DNA of 64,000 nucleotides from Marinimicrobium sp. C6131 (GCF_026153455.1 NZ_CP110629.1:1984001-2048000), one strand, 5' to 3'. Numbered from the stretch's first letter, positions 9,134-18,868 are shown. Numbers and translations: made by a program. Notes: generated from the sequence alone by a model not told the origin.

Positions 9134-9162
9134 AGAGTAGCGACCTTGGCGAATGTGCGCAA
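9134..9162 (-). promoter_or_regulatory. Probable rnpB promoter
   Basis: On the minus strand, TTGCGC (9162-9157), a 17-nt spacer and TACTCT (9139-9134) precede the predicted 5' end of RNase P RNA by about seven bases. The boxes are imperfect but correctly placed. Confidence 0.55.
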
Positions 9163-9203
9163 GCTCACATTTTCGACACAAAGGCCGAAGCCCTTTATTA
9201 TTC

Positions 9204-9234
9204 ATTGACGATTTCGTGATTCGTCCGATTATGA
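9204..9234 (+). promoter_or_regulatory. Possible promoter of the TonB-dependent receptor gene
   Basis: TTGACG at 9204-9209 is followed by ATTATG/TATGAT (9227-9234), giving 17-19 nt spacing depending on the -10 register. It lies 44 nt before the GTG start, divergent from the rnpB promoter. No clear Fur box was recognised. Confidence 0.4.
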
Positions 9235-9277
9235 TCTAAGATAATGACAACCACAAAAAAAAGGAAAGGAGACGTCT

Positions 9278-11674
9278 GTGAACACACACAAACTCACCAC
9301 ACTCTCACTGGCCATTGCCGCCAGTCTCAGCGTCACGGCCCAGGCTCAGAGCACGCCGGCCCTGGAGGAAATTCTGGTTACCGCGCAAAAGCGCGAACAA
9401 AGCCTTCTGGACGTCCCCATTTCGGTCAACGCCATGGCGGGCGAGAAAATCGACGACACCGGGATCACCGGTATCGAACGTATGGCCGACTATATCCCCA
9501 GCCTGAACATGACCCAGACCGGCATCGGCACCACGATATCGATCCGCGGCATCAGTTCGGGCGTCAACCAGGGCTTTGAACAGTCCGCAGCGCAATTTGT
9601 CGACGGGGTTCACTTTGGCCGGGCCCAGCTCAGTCGAGCGCCCTTTCTGGATATTGAGCGGGTCGAAGTTCTGCGCGGTCCACAGAGCATCCTGTTCGGC
9701 AAAAACAGTACCGCAGGCGCCATCAGCATCACCACCGCACGCCCCACCGACGAGTTCTTCGCCAAGGTCACCGGTCTGTACGAGCCCGAGCACAGTGAAC
9801 AGGACCTGCGCGCGGTCATCTCGGGCCCCATGACCGATCAGCTCAGCGGTCGACTGGCGGTGCTGGATCGCAGTATCGATGGTCATTTCCACAACACCAC
9901 AACCGGGCAGGATGAGACCCGGGAGGAAGATCAGGTGGTGCGCGGTACCCTGCTCTGGCAACCCAACAGCCAGTGGGATATCACGCTGAAGCTGGAGGAT
10001 GGCTCGTTCGACCAGGAGGGGCGCAACCTCGAAGTGGTCAACCCGGCTGAGATCGAGATTCCCGGTCGTCCGACGGTACCTTACTCGGCGGTGCTGAGCC
10101 AACTGACCGGCGGTGCCTACACCCTGGATACCACCCAGGACTTCAATCGCCAGTCCAACGGCGACTTCAGCTACAACAACACCCGCAATGCCATGCTGGA
10201 GGTGGAAACCGAGCTGGGTGAACACAGCCTGACCGCTGTGACCGGGTACACCGCCTACGACTATGAAGAACTGTGCGACTGCGACTTTGTGGGCGTTCCC
10301 ATGTTCAACATTCTGTCGAAAGAGGACTACAGTCAGATCAGTCAGGAAATCCGCATTGCGTCGCCGGAATCCGGTCCGTTCAGCTACATGGGCGGCCTGT
10401 TCTACCAGAGCAGCGATCTGGAGTTCGACGATGAGATTCGGGTCCCCTCGGACAGCCTGCTGCCCGTCGCCCTGCAGCAGCAGGTGGGCGAAGGCGCGCT
10501 GCTGTTGCGCGGAACCGCCTCACAGCGGGACTTCCAGCAGGATAGCGACATTGCCGCCGTGTTTTTCCAGGGCACCTGGGAGTTCACCAGCGACTTGCGC
10601 CTGACTCTTGGCGGGCGATACACCGATGAAGAAAAAACCGCGAGCCGGCGCCAATACCACACCGTGACCGATCCGGACAGCGGCGCCACTGTGGAGCGTC
10701 CCGTCGGCACCCCTCAGGACCCCTACAACGGTCTGTACGGCCTGTTCAATATCGAGCCTTACGACACGCTGGCGCGGAAGCGGTCGGAATCCGGATTCAC
10801 GCCCTCGGTCACGCTGCAATACGACCTCAACGGCACGGACATGGTCTACGCCAGCTACACCACCGGCTTCAAATCCGGCGGGTTTGATGTGCGCTCCAAC
10901 GCCCACCCTGACCCCACCGTGAACAACGCCGTCAATGCCTCATCGGGCTCCCCGGTTCCGATTACCGGGGTCTTCGAGTTCGAGGATGAAGAGGTCAAGA
11001 ACTATGAGATCGGCGGCAAGTTCAATCTGGCTGACGGCCGGGCGGAGCTGAACGCCGCCCTGTTCTACACCGATTTCCAGGATCTGCAGACCAGTCAGTT
11101 TGACGGCGCATTCAGCTTCAACGTGACCAACGCCGCCGAAGCCGCCATTCAGGGGCTGGAACTGGACGGTCGCTGGATGGCCACCAACGACCTGATGATT
11201 TCAGGTGGTTTGGCCTGGCTGGATTTCGAGTATGACAACTTCCCCACCGCCCAATGCTATTTCGGTCAGGCACCCGGACAGACCCAGTGTGACGCCAGCG
11301 GCAAAACCCGGGAGTTCACACCGGAGCTTCAAGGCAACCTCAGCGCCAATCACACCTTGGCACTGCGTCAGGGGCTGACCCTCAGCAGCACGCTGGATCT
11401 GATTTACAGTGACGAGTATCTGGCGACTCCGACCCTGGACCCGCGCATGGTTCAGGACAGCTATGTAAAAGTGAACGCGCGGGTGGCGCTGATTGGCCAG
11501 GACGACCGTTGGGAGGTGGCGCTGATTGGCAAGAACCTGACCGATGAAGCCATTGTCAGCTACGCCAACGGCCTGCCCGTGGCAACCGTGCTGACCGGCG
11601 GTACCGGTAGCGGTTACTACGCCTTTTATGAGCGGCCGCGGAGTGTCGCGCTGCAGGGGACCTTGCGGTTTTGA
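9278..11674 (+). CDS. TonB-dependent outer membrane receptor
   Basis: Outer-membrane active transporter of 798 residues; the substrate is unknown. It begins with GTG after a strong AAAGGAGA site. A signal peptide (cleavage near AQAQS, residues 22-25) leads into a TonB-box-like stretch (EEILVTAQKREQ), then the plug domain (VPISVNAM..., SIRGIS, VEVLRGPQSILFGKNSTAGAI) and a long beta-barrel ending in aromatic Phe (LQGTLRF). The plug style is common in Cellvibrionales and sphingomonad receptors for iron chelates, vitamins or glycans. It stands alone, without a neighbouring transporter or sigma/anti-sigma pair. A REP-like element follows 12 nt after the stop. Confidence 0.92.
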   Translation: MNTHKLTTLSLAIAASLSVTAQAQSTPALEEILVTAQKREQSLLDVPISVNAMAGEKIDDTGITGIERMADYIPSLNMTQTGIGTTISIRGISSGVNQGFEQSAAQFVDGVHFGRAQLSRAPFLDIERVEVLRGPQSILFGKNSTAGAISITTARPTDEFFAKVTGLYEPEHSEQDLRAVISGPMTDQLSGRLAVLDRSIDGHFHNTTTGQDETREEDQVVRGTLLWQPNSQWDITLKLEDGSFDQEGRNLEVVNPAEIEIPGRPTVPYSAVLSQLTGGAYTLDTTQDFNRQSNGDFSYNNTRNAMLEVETELGEHSLTAVTGYTAYDYEELCDCDFVGVPMFNILSKEDYSQISQEIRIASPESGPFSYMGGLFYQSSDLEFDDEIRVPSDSLLPVALQQQVGEGALLLRGTASQRDFQQDSDIAAVFFQGTWEFTSDLRLTLGGRYTDEEKTASRRQYHTVTDPDSGATVERPVGTPQDPYNGLYGLFNIEPYDTLARKRSESGFTPSVTLQYDLNGTDMVYASYTTGFKSGGFDVRSNAHPDPTVNNAVNASSGSPVPITGVFEFEDEEVKNYEIGGKFNLADGRAELNAALFYTDFQDLQTSQFDGAFSFNVTNAAEAAIQGLELDGRWMATNDLMISGGLAWLDFEYDNFPTAQCYFGQAPGQTQCDASGKTREFTPELQGNLSANHTLALRQGLTLSSTLDLIYSDEYLATPTLDPRMVQDSYVKVNARVALIGQDDRWEVALIGKNLTDEAIVSYANGLPVATVLTGGTGSGYYAFYERPRSVALQGTLRF

Positions 11675-11686
11675 TTCATCAGGTGA

Positions 11687-11801
11687 GGTAACGGCGGATG
11701 CGGCCTTTGGCCTTATCCGCCCTACGCAGGTTTATACCGCTGCGCTCGGCCGTAGGGCGGATCGGTCCGACGTATCGGAGCGAAGCGCATCCGCCGTAAC
11801 C
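11687..11801. repeat. REP-like palindromic element, copy A
   Basis: The 16-nt ends GGTAACGGCGGATGCG and CGCATCCGCCGTAACC are inverted copies with one mismatch. The interior carries further paired pieces (CCGCCCTACG / CGTAGGGCGG). It sits between the stops of the receptor gene and rsmI, which converge, and could act as a bidirectional transcript end. Six related copies occur elsewhere in the window. Confidence 0.85.
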
Positions 11802-11823
11802 AAACCCGACCACTTCCCCCAAA

Positions 11824-12714
11824 CTACTTATGTTCAAGCGCCCACTGATACAGGGCGTTTTTTTTCACCCCGGTAATCTTCGCCCCCAACGCGGCCGCCT
11901 GCTTGACCGGTAACTCCTCAAGCAGAATGCCCATCACCCGCTCCGCCTCGGCATCCAGCGCACTTTCCAAACGGGTTGAGGCACCCGCCACCATGAGAAC
12001 AATCTCTCCCCGCTGCTGATTGCTGTCCGCCCGAACAAATTCCACCAACTCTGCCAGCGGCGCCAGCCGAATGGTTTCAAAGGTTTTGGTCAACTCACGG
12101 GCAATCACGGCCTCACGGTCACCGCCAAACACCTCAGCCATGGTGTCCAGACTCGCCAGCACCCGGTGCGGCGCTTCGTAGAAGATCAAGGTGCGCGACT
12201 CGCCCGATAAGGCCTCAAGCCATTGCCGTCGGGCGCTCGCCTTGGCCGGCGGGAACCCTTCAAAGGAAAAGCGATCTGAGGGAAGGCCAGACGCGCTCAG
12301 AGCCGCGACCAGCGCACAGGCGCCAGGTACCGGCACCACGGTCAGCCCCCGTTCGCGTGCGGTTCGAACCAACCGATAGCCCGGATCTGACACCAGTGGC
12401 GTGCCGGCATCGGAGATCAGCGCCACCGATTCCCCGGCTTCCACCCGATCCAGGATTTTGGCGGTGCGCTCGATTTCAGTGTGGTCGTGATAGGCCACAC
12501 AGGGGGTGGATATGGAAAAATGTGACAGGAGTCGCGCACTGTGACGGGTATCCTCAGCCGCAATCAACGCCACTGATTGTAGAATTTCCACCGCACGGGG
12601 TACCATATCGGCCAAATTGCCAATCGGCGTGGCGACAACATACAGAACACCGGCGGTGGCGGTACTCGAACGGCCACCGGATGCCAGCGGAGCTGATGTC
12701 GTGTTGGGGGTCAT
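11824..12714 (-). CDS. rsmI: RsmI, 16S rRNA (cytidine-1402-2'-O)-methyltransferase
   Basis: Tetrapyrrole-methylase-fold enzyme that 2'-O-methylates C1402 of 16S rRNA, the same base RsmH acts on. The signature LYVVATPIGNLADM lies near the N-terminus, followed by EDTRHSARLL, the SDAGTPLVSDPG motif and the GFPP-A motif. I place the start at the ATG at 12714 (296 residues), with AAGG eight bases upstream; a GTG at 12741 would add nine residues. It is divergent from lpoA, the gene order found in E. coli and relatives. Confidence 0.95.
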   Translation of the reverse strand: MTPNTTSAPLASGGRSSTATAGVLYVVATPIGNLADMVPRAVEILQSVALIAAEDTRHSARLLSHFSISTPCVAYHDHTEIERTAKILDRVEAGESVALISDAGTPLVSDPGYRLVRTARERGLTVVPVPGACALVAALSASGLPSDRFSFEGFPPAKASARRQWLEALSGESRTLIFYEAPHRVLASLDTMAEVFGGDREAVIARELTKTFETIRLAPLAELVEFVRADSNQQRGEIVLMVAGASTRLESALDAEAERVMGILLEELPVKQAAALGAKITGVKKNALYQWALEHK

Positions 12715-12776
12715 AAATCGTGCCTTATCGTCTGGTTGCACTCACGTCGTAAGCTGTACTAGTGGAGAACATCATC

Positions 12777-14699
12777 ATGCAATACCGGGGATACCTGTGC
12801 ACCCTGCTCGCGCTTTCGATCTGGCTTCTGGCCAGTTGCAGCAGCACACCTCCAATGGAAACCCCGGCGGAAGACGACCCGCTCTCCCGGGAAGCGATTG
12901 AAGCCCGGGTCAAAACACTGGTGGATCAGGCCCGTGAAAGCCAATCACCCGAGCGCGAAGGCTATCTGCTCGAAGCAGCCAGCCTGCTCGTCGATCAGGA
13001 AGAGTACGACTGGGCCCGCAATCTGCTGACCTCTATCGACAGCCGTCAACTGGATACCCGCGGCTTTTTACTGCACGCCGAGCTACTCGGCTCAGTGGCG
13101 CTGAATGAGGGCTCCTACTATCTGGCCGAACGCATTCTAACCAACCCCCGTCTGGAACAACAGTGGCAGACCATGCCGCCGGAGCGTGAACTCGCATTGC
13201 GCGAGCTGCGTGCCCACCTGTATCAGCGGACCGGTGACACCATTGCCAGTGTCAACGAGCGGATTATCATGGACTCTCTCGGCCCTGAGGAACCGGCGGG
13301 CGCCGAGAACCGGGAACAACTCTGGCAGAGCCTGATGTCCCTGTCCCTGGATGAGCTGGAACAGGCCGCCGGAGAGGAAAGACAGCAGTCCCAACTGCGC
13401 GGCTGGTTGGAACTGGCTGCGATCAGCAAGGACAATCAGACCAACCTGGAGCGACAACAAGCCCAGGTTGACCAGTGGCAAAGCGCCTGGCCCGACCACC
13501 CCGCCAGCAACAACCTGCCCAACGACCTGCAGCTCTTGCGCCGACTGATTGAACAGCAGCCCCGGCAGATCGCACTGCTGCTGCCCGAAGAGGGCACCCT
13601 GGCCAGGGCTGCCGACGCGGTTCGCGACGGATTCCTCAGCGCCTATTATCGGGCCGGACACGAACAGAGCCAGCGCCCTCAAATACGTCAATACAACACC
13701 AGTGCCAGCGACGATATTCTCGCGCTGTATGAGCAGGCCATGGCGGAAGGGGCGGACCTGGTCATCGGTCCGCTGGACAAAGACAAGGTTCGGCAATTGC
13801 ACGAACAGGACTTGCTGCCCATTCCCGTGCTCACACTCAACTACGTCGACAGCGCCCTGGATGAAGAGCGGCCGGAAGCGCCTGAGGGCCTTTACCAGTT
13901 CGGCCTCGCCTCGGAGGACGAAGCGCGTCAGATTGCCCGCCGCGCCTACCAGGAGGGCCATCGCAACGCCATGATCCTGGCCCCGGACCGCAACTGGAGC
14001 GCCCGCAGCGCTCAGGCGTTTACCCGGGAGTGGCGGGCACTGGGTGGAGAAGTGTCGATCGATAGCCAATTCTCCAGCGGCGGCGATTACTCCCGAATCA
14101 TTCAGCAGGCACTCCTGATTGATCAGAGTCAGGCCCGCCGTCAGGCATTGACCCGGCTGCTTGGCAGTTCCCTGGAATTCGAGCCACGCCGCCGCAAGGA
14201 TCTGGATATGATTTTCCTGATGGCCGACCCCGAGCAGGGCCGGCAGATACGGCCCACCCTGGCATTTCACTACGCGGGAGACCTGCCGGTGTACGCGACC
14301 AGTCATATCTACACCGGCGAACGGGACACCAAAAGCAATCGGGACCTGAACGGGGTGCGCTTCAACACTCTGCCCTGGCTGCTCAATGGTGAGTTCGAGG
14401 AAAAGGCCACGCTGGCCGAACACAGCCGGGAGGCAGCCATCTACAGCCGTCTGCATGCGCTGGGTGTGGACGCCTACCGGCTGTACCCTCGCCTGCCCCA
14501 ATTGGATCAAATTGAGAACGCCCGCCTCTACGGTGCCACTGGCGCCCTGCGCATGCGCGCCGGCGGGCGAATTGAACGGGAGCTGGTCTGGGCCCAATTT
14601 CAGGGGGGAGAGGCCCGCCCCATGACCGCTGCCAGACCCCGTGACAACGCGCTTCAGGAGGAACTGCGTGATGACTTACAACCGCCCGGCGAGCGCTGA
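12777..14699 (+). CDS. lpoA: LpoA, outer-membrane lipoprotein activator of PBP1A
   Basis: Lipoprotein of about 640 residues that reaches through the periplasm to activate the peptidoglycan synthase PBP1A. A signal peptide with lipobox LLASC puts the lipidated Cys at residue 21. The N-terminal half is TPR-like helical and the C-terminal half is a periplasmic-binding-protein fold (RQIALLLPEEGTLARAADAV, then VIGPLDKDKV). The start is the ATG at 12777, with GGAG nine bases upstream, rather than the GTG at 12762. Its end overlaps yraN by 29 nt. Confidence 0.92.
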   Translation: MQYRGYLCTLLALSIWLLASCSSTPPMETPAEDDPLSREAIEARVKTLVDQARESQSPEREGYLLEAASLLVDQEEYDWARNLLTSIDSRQLDTRGFLLHAELLGSVALNEGSYYLAERILTNPRLEQQWQTMPPERELALRELRAHLYQRTGDTIASVNERIIMDSLGPEEPAGAENREQLWQSLMSLSLDELEQAAGEERQQSQLRGWLELAAISKDNQTNLERQQAQVDQWQSAWPDHPASNNLPNDLQLLRRLIEQQPRQIALLLPEEGTLARAADAVRDGFLSAYYRAGHEQSQRPQIRQYNTSASDDILALYEQAMAEGADLVIGPLDKDKVRQLHEQDLLPIPVLTLNYVDSALDEERPEAPEGLYQFGLASEDEARQIARRAYQEGHRNAMILAPDRNWSARSAQAFTREWRALGGEVSIDSQFSSGGDYSRIIQQALLIDQSQARRQALTRLLGSSLEFEPRRRKDLDMIFLMADPEQGRQIRPTLAFHYAGDLPVYATSHIYTGERDTKSNRDLNGVRFNTLPWLLNGEFEEKATLAEHSREAAIYSRLHALGVDAYRLYPRLPQLDQIENARLYGATGALRMRAGGRIERELVWAQFQGGEARPMTAARPRDNALQEELRDDLQPPGER

Positions 14700-15051
14700 C
14701 GCCGGAAGAGCCGCCGAACAGGAGGCCGAACGCTATCTGATGGCACAGGGAATGACGCTCCGCGACCGCAACTACCGCTGCAAGGTCGGCGAGATTGACC
14801 TGATCATGGTCGATGGCAACGCCCTGGTATTCGTCGAGGTCCGCTTGCGCCGCCACAATGGCTTCGCCTCGGCCGCCGAAACAGTGGACTTTCGCAAACA
14901 GCAAAAGCTGGTTCGCGCCGCGCAGCACTATCTGCAACGCACCGGACTGACTGATCGGGTCGCCTGTCGCTTCGATGTGGTGGCTTTCGATCCGCGCCGC
15001 ACCGCCGGCGCCCCAATAACCTGGCTCAAAGACGCCTTCGGCGCTTTTTGA
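14671..15051 (+). CDS. yraN: YraN/UPF0102 family putative endonuclease
   Basis: Small protein of 126 residues with a restriction-endonuclease-like fold; its cellular role is poorly known. The core GEIDLIMVDGNALVFVEVRLR shows the E-x-D...V-E-V-R catalytic pattern of the UPF0102 family, preceded by AERYLMAQGMTLRDRNYRCK. The start at ATG 14671 is supported by AGGAGG nine bases upstream, although the frame is open 30 nt earlier. It lies inside the end of lpoA, as part of the lpoA-yraN-diaA-dolP order. Confidence 0.9.
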   Translation: MTYNRPASADAGRAAEQEAERYLMAQGMTLRDRNYRCKVGEIDLIMVDGNALVFVEVRLRRHNGFASAAETVDFRKQQKLVRAAQHYLQRTGLTDRVACRFDVVAFDPRRTAGAPITWLKDAFGAF

Positions 15052-15078
15052 GCCCGTCACTCGAAAACGGGACATCCT

Positions 15079-15666
15079 ATGGAGCAACGGGTCATCACCC
15101 TGTTTCACGAAAGTATTGAGGCCACCATGCAGACCGGTGAAAGCCTCGCCCCACAGATTGTTCATGCCAGTGAAGTCATGGTCGAGGCACTGCTCAATGG
15201 CCACAAGATCCTCACCTGCGGCAATGGCGTCTCCGCCGCCCAGGCACAGATCCTCACCAGCAGTCTGGTGCACCGCTTCGAACAGGAGCGCCCGAGTCTG
15301 CCGGCGCTGAACCTGGGCGCCGATATGATCACCCAGACCGCCATTGCCGCCGACGGCGGCGGTAATGACATCTACGCCAAACCCTTGAGAGCCCTCGGGC
15401 AGGACGGGGATGTGTTGGTTCTGATCACCAGTACCGGTAATGCCGGCAGCCTGCTGCAGGCCATCAGTGCCGCCCACGATCGAAACATCCGGGTGATTGC
15501 GCTGACGGGGGGCGAAGGCGGCGACGCCGCGGCTCTGCTCGATCACCGGGATATCGAACTGCGCGCCGCCCTCCCCTCGGCCATTCGGATTCACGAAGTG
15601 CACCTGCTGACAATTTTCTGTTTGTGTGATTTGATTGATCAGCACCTGTTCGGAGGATTTCACTGA
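15079..15666 (+). CDS. SIS-domain protein, DiaA/GmhA-like
   Basis: Sugar isomerase (SIS) domain protein of 195 residues. The sequence resembles phosphoheptose isomerase GmhA and the DnaA-binding protein DiaA: KILTCGNGVSAAQAQ near the N-terminus, VLITSTGNAGSLLQAI in the middle, and the end EVHLLTIFCLCDLIDQ. The position between yraN and the dolP-like gene is that of diaA in E. coli, so a role in replication initiation control is more likely than heptose synthesis. It is coupled to the next gene by a TGATG overlap. Confidence 0.85.
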   Translation: MEQRVITLFHESIEATMQTGESLAPQIVHASEVMVEALLNGHKILTCGNGVSAAQAQILTSSLVHRFEQERPSLPALNLGADMITQTAIAADGGGNDIYAKPLRALGQDGDVLVLITSTGNAGSLLQAISAAHDRNIRVIALTGGEGGDAAALLDHRDIELRAALPSAIRIHEVHLLTIFCLCDLIDQHLFGGFH

Positions 15667-16253
15667 TGGCTCGTCTGCGTTGTTCATGGTTGCCACCGGT
15701 TCTGTTTGCCGGACTGCTGTCGATGCTGGGCGGTTGCACCACTATCGTCGATGCCACCACCAGTGAACCCATACAACTGAACCCCGGAAAACGCTCGCTG
15801 GGCATGCGCATTGACGACTCCCAGATCGAGACCATCGCCAGCGTCAACATCAACAAGGCGCATAAGCGCCTGGACGAATCGCCCATTGATGTGCACAGCT
15901 ACAACGCCGTGGTATTGCTGGTGGGTCAGGTGCCCACCGCCGAACTGCGCAGTCTGGCAGGCCAGACCGTGGACGCCATCCACAGCGTCCGGCAGGTACA
16001 CAATGAACTGGAAGTCGATGCCCCCCTATCCTTCATGACCCGAACCAATGACAACTGGCTGACCACCAAGGTCAAAACCAAACTGTATGCCAGTCGTGAT
16101 GTGGAAGGCGGTCGCATCAAAGTCATTACCGAAAACGCCAGTGTCTACCTGATGGGTCTTGTATCGCGGGCCGAAGCCGATAGAATCACGGATATCGTCC
16201 GCAATACCGGCGGCGTGGAACGGGTCGTACGCGTGTTTGAATACATCGACTGA
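15666..16253 (+). CDS. dolP: Outer-membrane BON-domain lipoprotein, DolP-like
   Basis: Envelope lipoprotein of 195 residues. The lipobox LGGC gives lipidated Cys24. Two BON domains follow (about residues 50-115 and 120-193), which in DolP (YraP) bind anionic phospholipid and support outer membrane integrity. The second BON ends in the typical GGVERVVRVFEYI. It overlaps the SIS gene by one base. DolP is assigned from the two-BON lipoprotein architecture plus the conserved gene order. Confidence 0.88.
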   Translation: MARLRCSWLPPVLFAGLLSMLGGCTTIVDATTSEPIQLNPGKRSLGMRIDDSQIETIASVNINKAHKRLDESPIDVHSYNAVVLLVGQVPTAELRSLAGQTVDAIHSVRQVHNELEVDAPLSFMTRTNDNWLTTKVKTKLYASRDVEGGRIKVITENASVYLMGLVSRAEADRITDIVRNTGGVERVVRVFEYID

Positions 16254-16310
16254 GGCGCCGACTCCTCCGGCCCCTGAATAATAACAACCCACTGTAAAAG
16301 GACCCGCTTT

Positions 16311-16910
16311 ATGGACATTTCAACCATCGTCGTTCTGGTACTGATCGGTGCACTGGTGTTCTACCTGGTCAGTGTTTACAACCGTCTGGTAGCACTGAAA
16401 AACCGATTTCAGAATGCTTTTGCCCAGATTGAAGTCCAGCTCAAACGCCGCTATGACCTGATTCCCAACCTGGTCGAGACGGCCAAAGCCTATCTCAGCC
16501 ATGAACGAGAGACACTGGAGGCCGTCACCCAGGCACGTAACCAGGCTCTGGCCGGCCTGAATGCCGCCCGCAGTGCGCCCGGTGATCCGCAGGCCATGGC
16601 CCAACTCGGCGGGGCCGAGAACACCCTGATGGGCGCCCTCGGTCGACTCAACATGGTGATGGAAGCCTACCCCGACCTGAAGGCCTCCCAGAACATGATG
16701 CAACTCAATGAAGAGCTCACCAGCACCGAGAACAAAGTCGCGTTCGCCCGTCAGGCGTTCAACGATTCGGTCATGACCTACAACACCTATAAACAGAGCT
16801 TCCCACCCGTCATTCTGGCCAGACACCTCGGCCACCGGGAGGATGCCGCGTTACTGGAATTTGAAGACAGCGAAGCCATTCAGGCCGCCCCGAAAGTCTC
16901 GTTCAAATAA
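16311..16910 (+). CDS. lemA: LemA family protein
   Basis: Membrane-anchored LemA protein of 199 residues. An N-terminal membrane helix (residues 4-22) is followed by the family signature LKNRFQNAFAQIEVQLKRRYDLIPNLVE and a long helical bundle outside the membrane. Its biochemical role is not established. It is 17 nt upstream of an M48 peptidase gene, a pairing seen in many bacteria, so the two probably act together in envelope quality control. Confidence 0.93.
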   Translation: MDISTIVVLVLIGALVFYLVSVYNRLVALKNRFQNAFAQIEVQLKRRYDLIPNLVETAKAYLSHERETLEAVTQARNQALAGLNAARSAPGDPQAMAQLGGAENTLMGALGRLNMVMEAYPDLKASQNMMQLNEELTSTENKVAFARQAFNDSVMTYNTYKQSFPPVILARHLGHREDAALLEFEDSEAIQAAPKVSFK

Positions 16911-16927
16911 ACGTCGACTGAACCGGC

Positions 16928-18829
16928 ATGGACTTTTTTGAACACCAGGCGCTGGCCCGTCGCAACACTCGACGCCTGGTTGCGTTAATGACGCTGGCTG
17001 TCGTGACAATCATTGCCCTCACCACCCTGGTGTTTGTGGTGGCCAGCGTCGGTTTGCCGTCTGCGCAGACGGCAAGTGGTGGCGGCTACTGGCGACAACT
17101 GTTCGAGCAGGTGGGTTGGCGGCCCCTCGCCTGGATCTCCCTCCTGGTCGGCCTGCTGGTTCTGGCGGGCAGTGGCTTTAAATGGTTTCAGTTGCGCGCC
17201 GGCGGGCAGGCGGTTGCCGAGGCCCTGGGAGGACAACTGATTCCCGGCAACAGCACCGAGCTGCCGCGGCGCCAACTGCTGAACATTGTCGAAGAAATGG
17301 CGATCGCCTCCGGCACACCGGTTCCTCCGGTGTACGAATTGAATGAACCCGGCATCAATGCGTTCGCGGCCGGGCACGGTCCCCATGACGCGGTCATCGG
17401 TGTCACCCGCGGCGCCATGGAACAGCTTTCCCGGGATGAACTGCAAGGGGTGATCGCCCACGAATTCAGTCACATATTACACGGCGATATGCGCCTGAAC
17501 CTGCGGCTGGTGGCCCTACTGAACGGTCTGCTACTGATCGGCCTGCTCGGCCGTATTCTGACGCGAAGTGGTGCGCACCGGGGTGTCCGTCGCCGCTCAA
17601 ACCAGGGCAATGTCGCGTTGATCGGTCTTGGACTGATCATTCTCGGCGCCATCGGCACCTTCTTTGGTAACTGGATCAAGGCGGCCGTCAGTCGCCAGCG
17701 GGAATTTCTGGCGGACGCCTCGGCCGTTCAATACACCCGAAACCCCGAAGGGATTGGCGGAGCACTGATCAAAATCGGCCATCACACCGAGGGCGCACGA
17801 CTGTCGGCCAGCGATGCCAGCGAGTTCAGCCATATGTACTTCGAGGAAGGCGTCAAGGCCGGGTTGAGCGGCCTCATGGCCACCCACCCGCCGCTGGAAG
17901 AGCGAATCCGTCGCGTATTGCCGGGCTGGCAGGGGGATTTCACACCACTGAGTCAACCGGGCGATACGTCTTCGAGCGATAGGCCGGATACCGACTCATC
18001 GACCAGTCCCGGAGAGACCGCCCACGCCATGGTAGCCACTCTCGCGGCGGCCGGCAGTGCCGGAACTCAAACGGACGACATCACCCCGAAGGCGCTCCAG
18101 CAGGCAGAGGCGACTCTGAATGCACTTCCGGAGCGCCTGCGCGCCGCGGCGCGAGACCCATTCAGCGCTCGGGGCGTTCTCTGGGGCTTGATGCTGAATA
18201 CCGACCCGAGCTTGAGGGATCCGGAATGGCAATCCCTCACTGAGCAATTGCCGGGAACCGAACTGAACGACCTGCGCCCGATCATCGTTCAAGCCGCCGC
18301 ATTACCGGACGGGTTGCGACTGCCGGCCATTGAGCTGGCACTGCCGTCGTTGAATCAATTGTCTCTGCAGCAACGCCGGGACTTTCTCGCCATGGTTGAT
18401 CGTCTGGCGCGGGCCGACCGACGGATACAACTGAGCGAGTGGATTGTCTACCGGCTGGCACACACCCATCTGGTGTCACCGACACCTCGACGACAGCGTC
18501 TCAAGCTTGCGTATTGCCACACGGACGCACGGCTTCTGCTGTCCGTCGCCGCATGGGCCGGTCGCACCCGGCCCGCCGAGGCATACGAGGCTGGCGCCTC
18601 GGGCATCGGCCTGAAAAGTCCCTTGCTACCCGCCGACGAGATCGGCTTTGCCGAACTCGACGCGGCGCTGGATCGATTACGGCAACTGCGCCCGCTGGAA
18701 AAACCCGGGTTACTCAAAGCACTGCGCGAATGCCTGTTGCAGGATAAGCGGGTCACACCACGGGAAGCCGAACTCTATCGCGCCGTCGCCGACGCCCTGG
18801 ATTGCCCGACCCCACCACTCGAACCCTGA
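16928..18829 (+). CDS. Membrane M48 family zinc metallopeptidase with long C-terminal extension
   Basis: Zinc peptidase of 633 residues related to HtpX/Oma1. Two N-terminal membrane helices (about residues 20-40 and 68-82) precede the zinc site VIAHEFSHILHGD (His178, Glu179, His182), with the third ligand in the REFLADASAVQ helix. Further membrane segments lie near residues 195-208 and 235-252. After the HPPLEERIRRVLPGW motif that normally closes the domain, about 300 more residues follow: a Ser/Asp-rich linker, then a mainly helical region I do not recognise. It is in an operon with lemA. Confidence 0.9.
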   Translation: MDFFEHQALARRNTRRLVALMTLAVVTIIALTTLVFVVASVGLPSAQTASGGGYWRQLFEQVGWRPLAWISLLVGLLVLAGSGFKWFQLRAGGQAVAEALGGQLIPGNSTELPRRQLLNIVEEMAIASGTPVPPVYELNEPGINAFAAGHGPHDAVIGVTRGAMEQLSRDELQGVIAHEFSHILHGDMRLNLRLVALLNGLLLIGLLGRILTRSGAHRGVRRRSNQGNVALIGLGLIILGAIGTFFGNWIKAAVSRQREFLADASAVQYTRNPEGIGGALIKIGHHTEGARLSASDASEFSHMYFEEGVKAGLSGLMATHPPLEERIRRVLPGWQGDFTPLSQPGDTSSSDRPDTDSSTSPGETAHAMVATLAAAGSAGTQTDDITPKALQQAEATLNALPERLRAAARDPFSARGVLWGLMLNTDPSLRDPEWQSLTEQLPGTELNDLRPIIVQAAALPDGLRLPAIELALPSLNQLSLQQRRDFLAMVDRLARADRRIQLSEWIVYRLAHTHLVSPTPRRQRLKLAYCHTDARLLLSVAAWAGRTRPAEAYEAGASGIGLKSPLLPADEIGFAELDAALDRLRQLRPLEKPGLLKALRECLLQDKRVTPREAELYRAVADALDCPTPPLEP

Positions 18830-18868
18830 CTTATCGAGCCATGGCCCGCGGTCAACACCAGTGCCCGG

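Noticed and set aside
8831..9208. Reading frames on both strands of 90-125 codons
   Set aside because: They lie across the RNase P RNA gene; the sequence is fully explained by conserved RNA motifs.
13137..15696. Two long minus-strand frames of 486 and 437 codons
   Set aside because: Shadows of lpoA, yraN and the SIS-domain gene, which form a conserved gene order on the plus strand.
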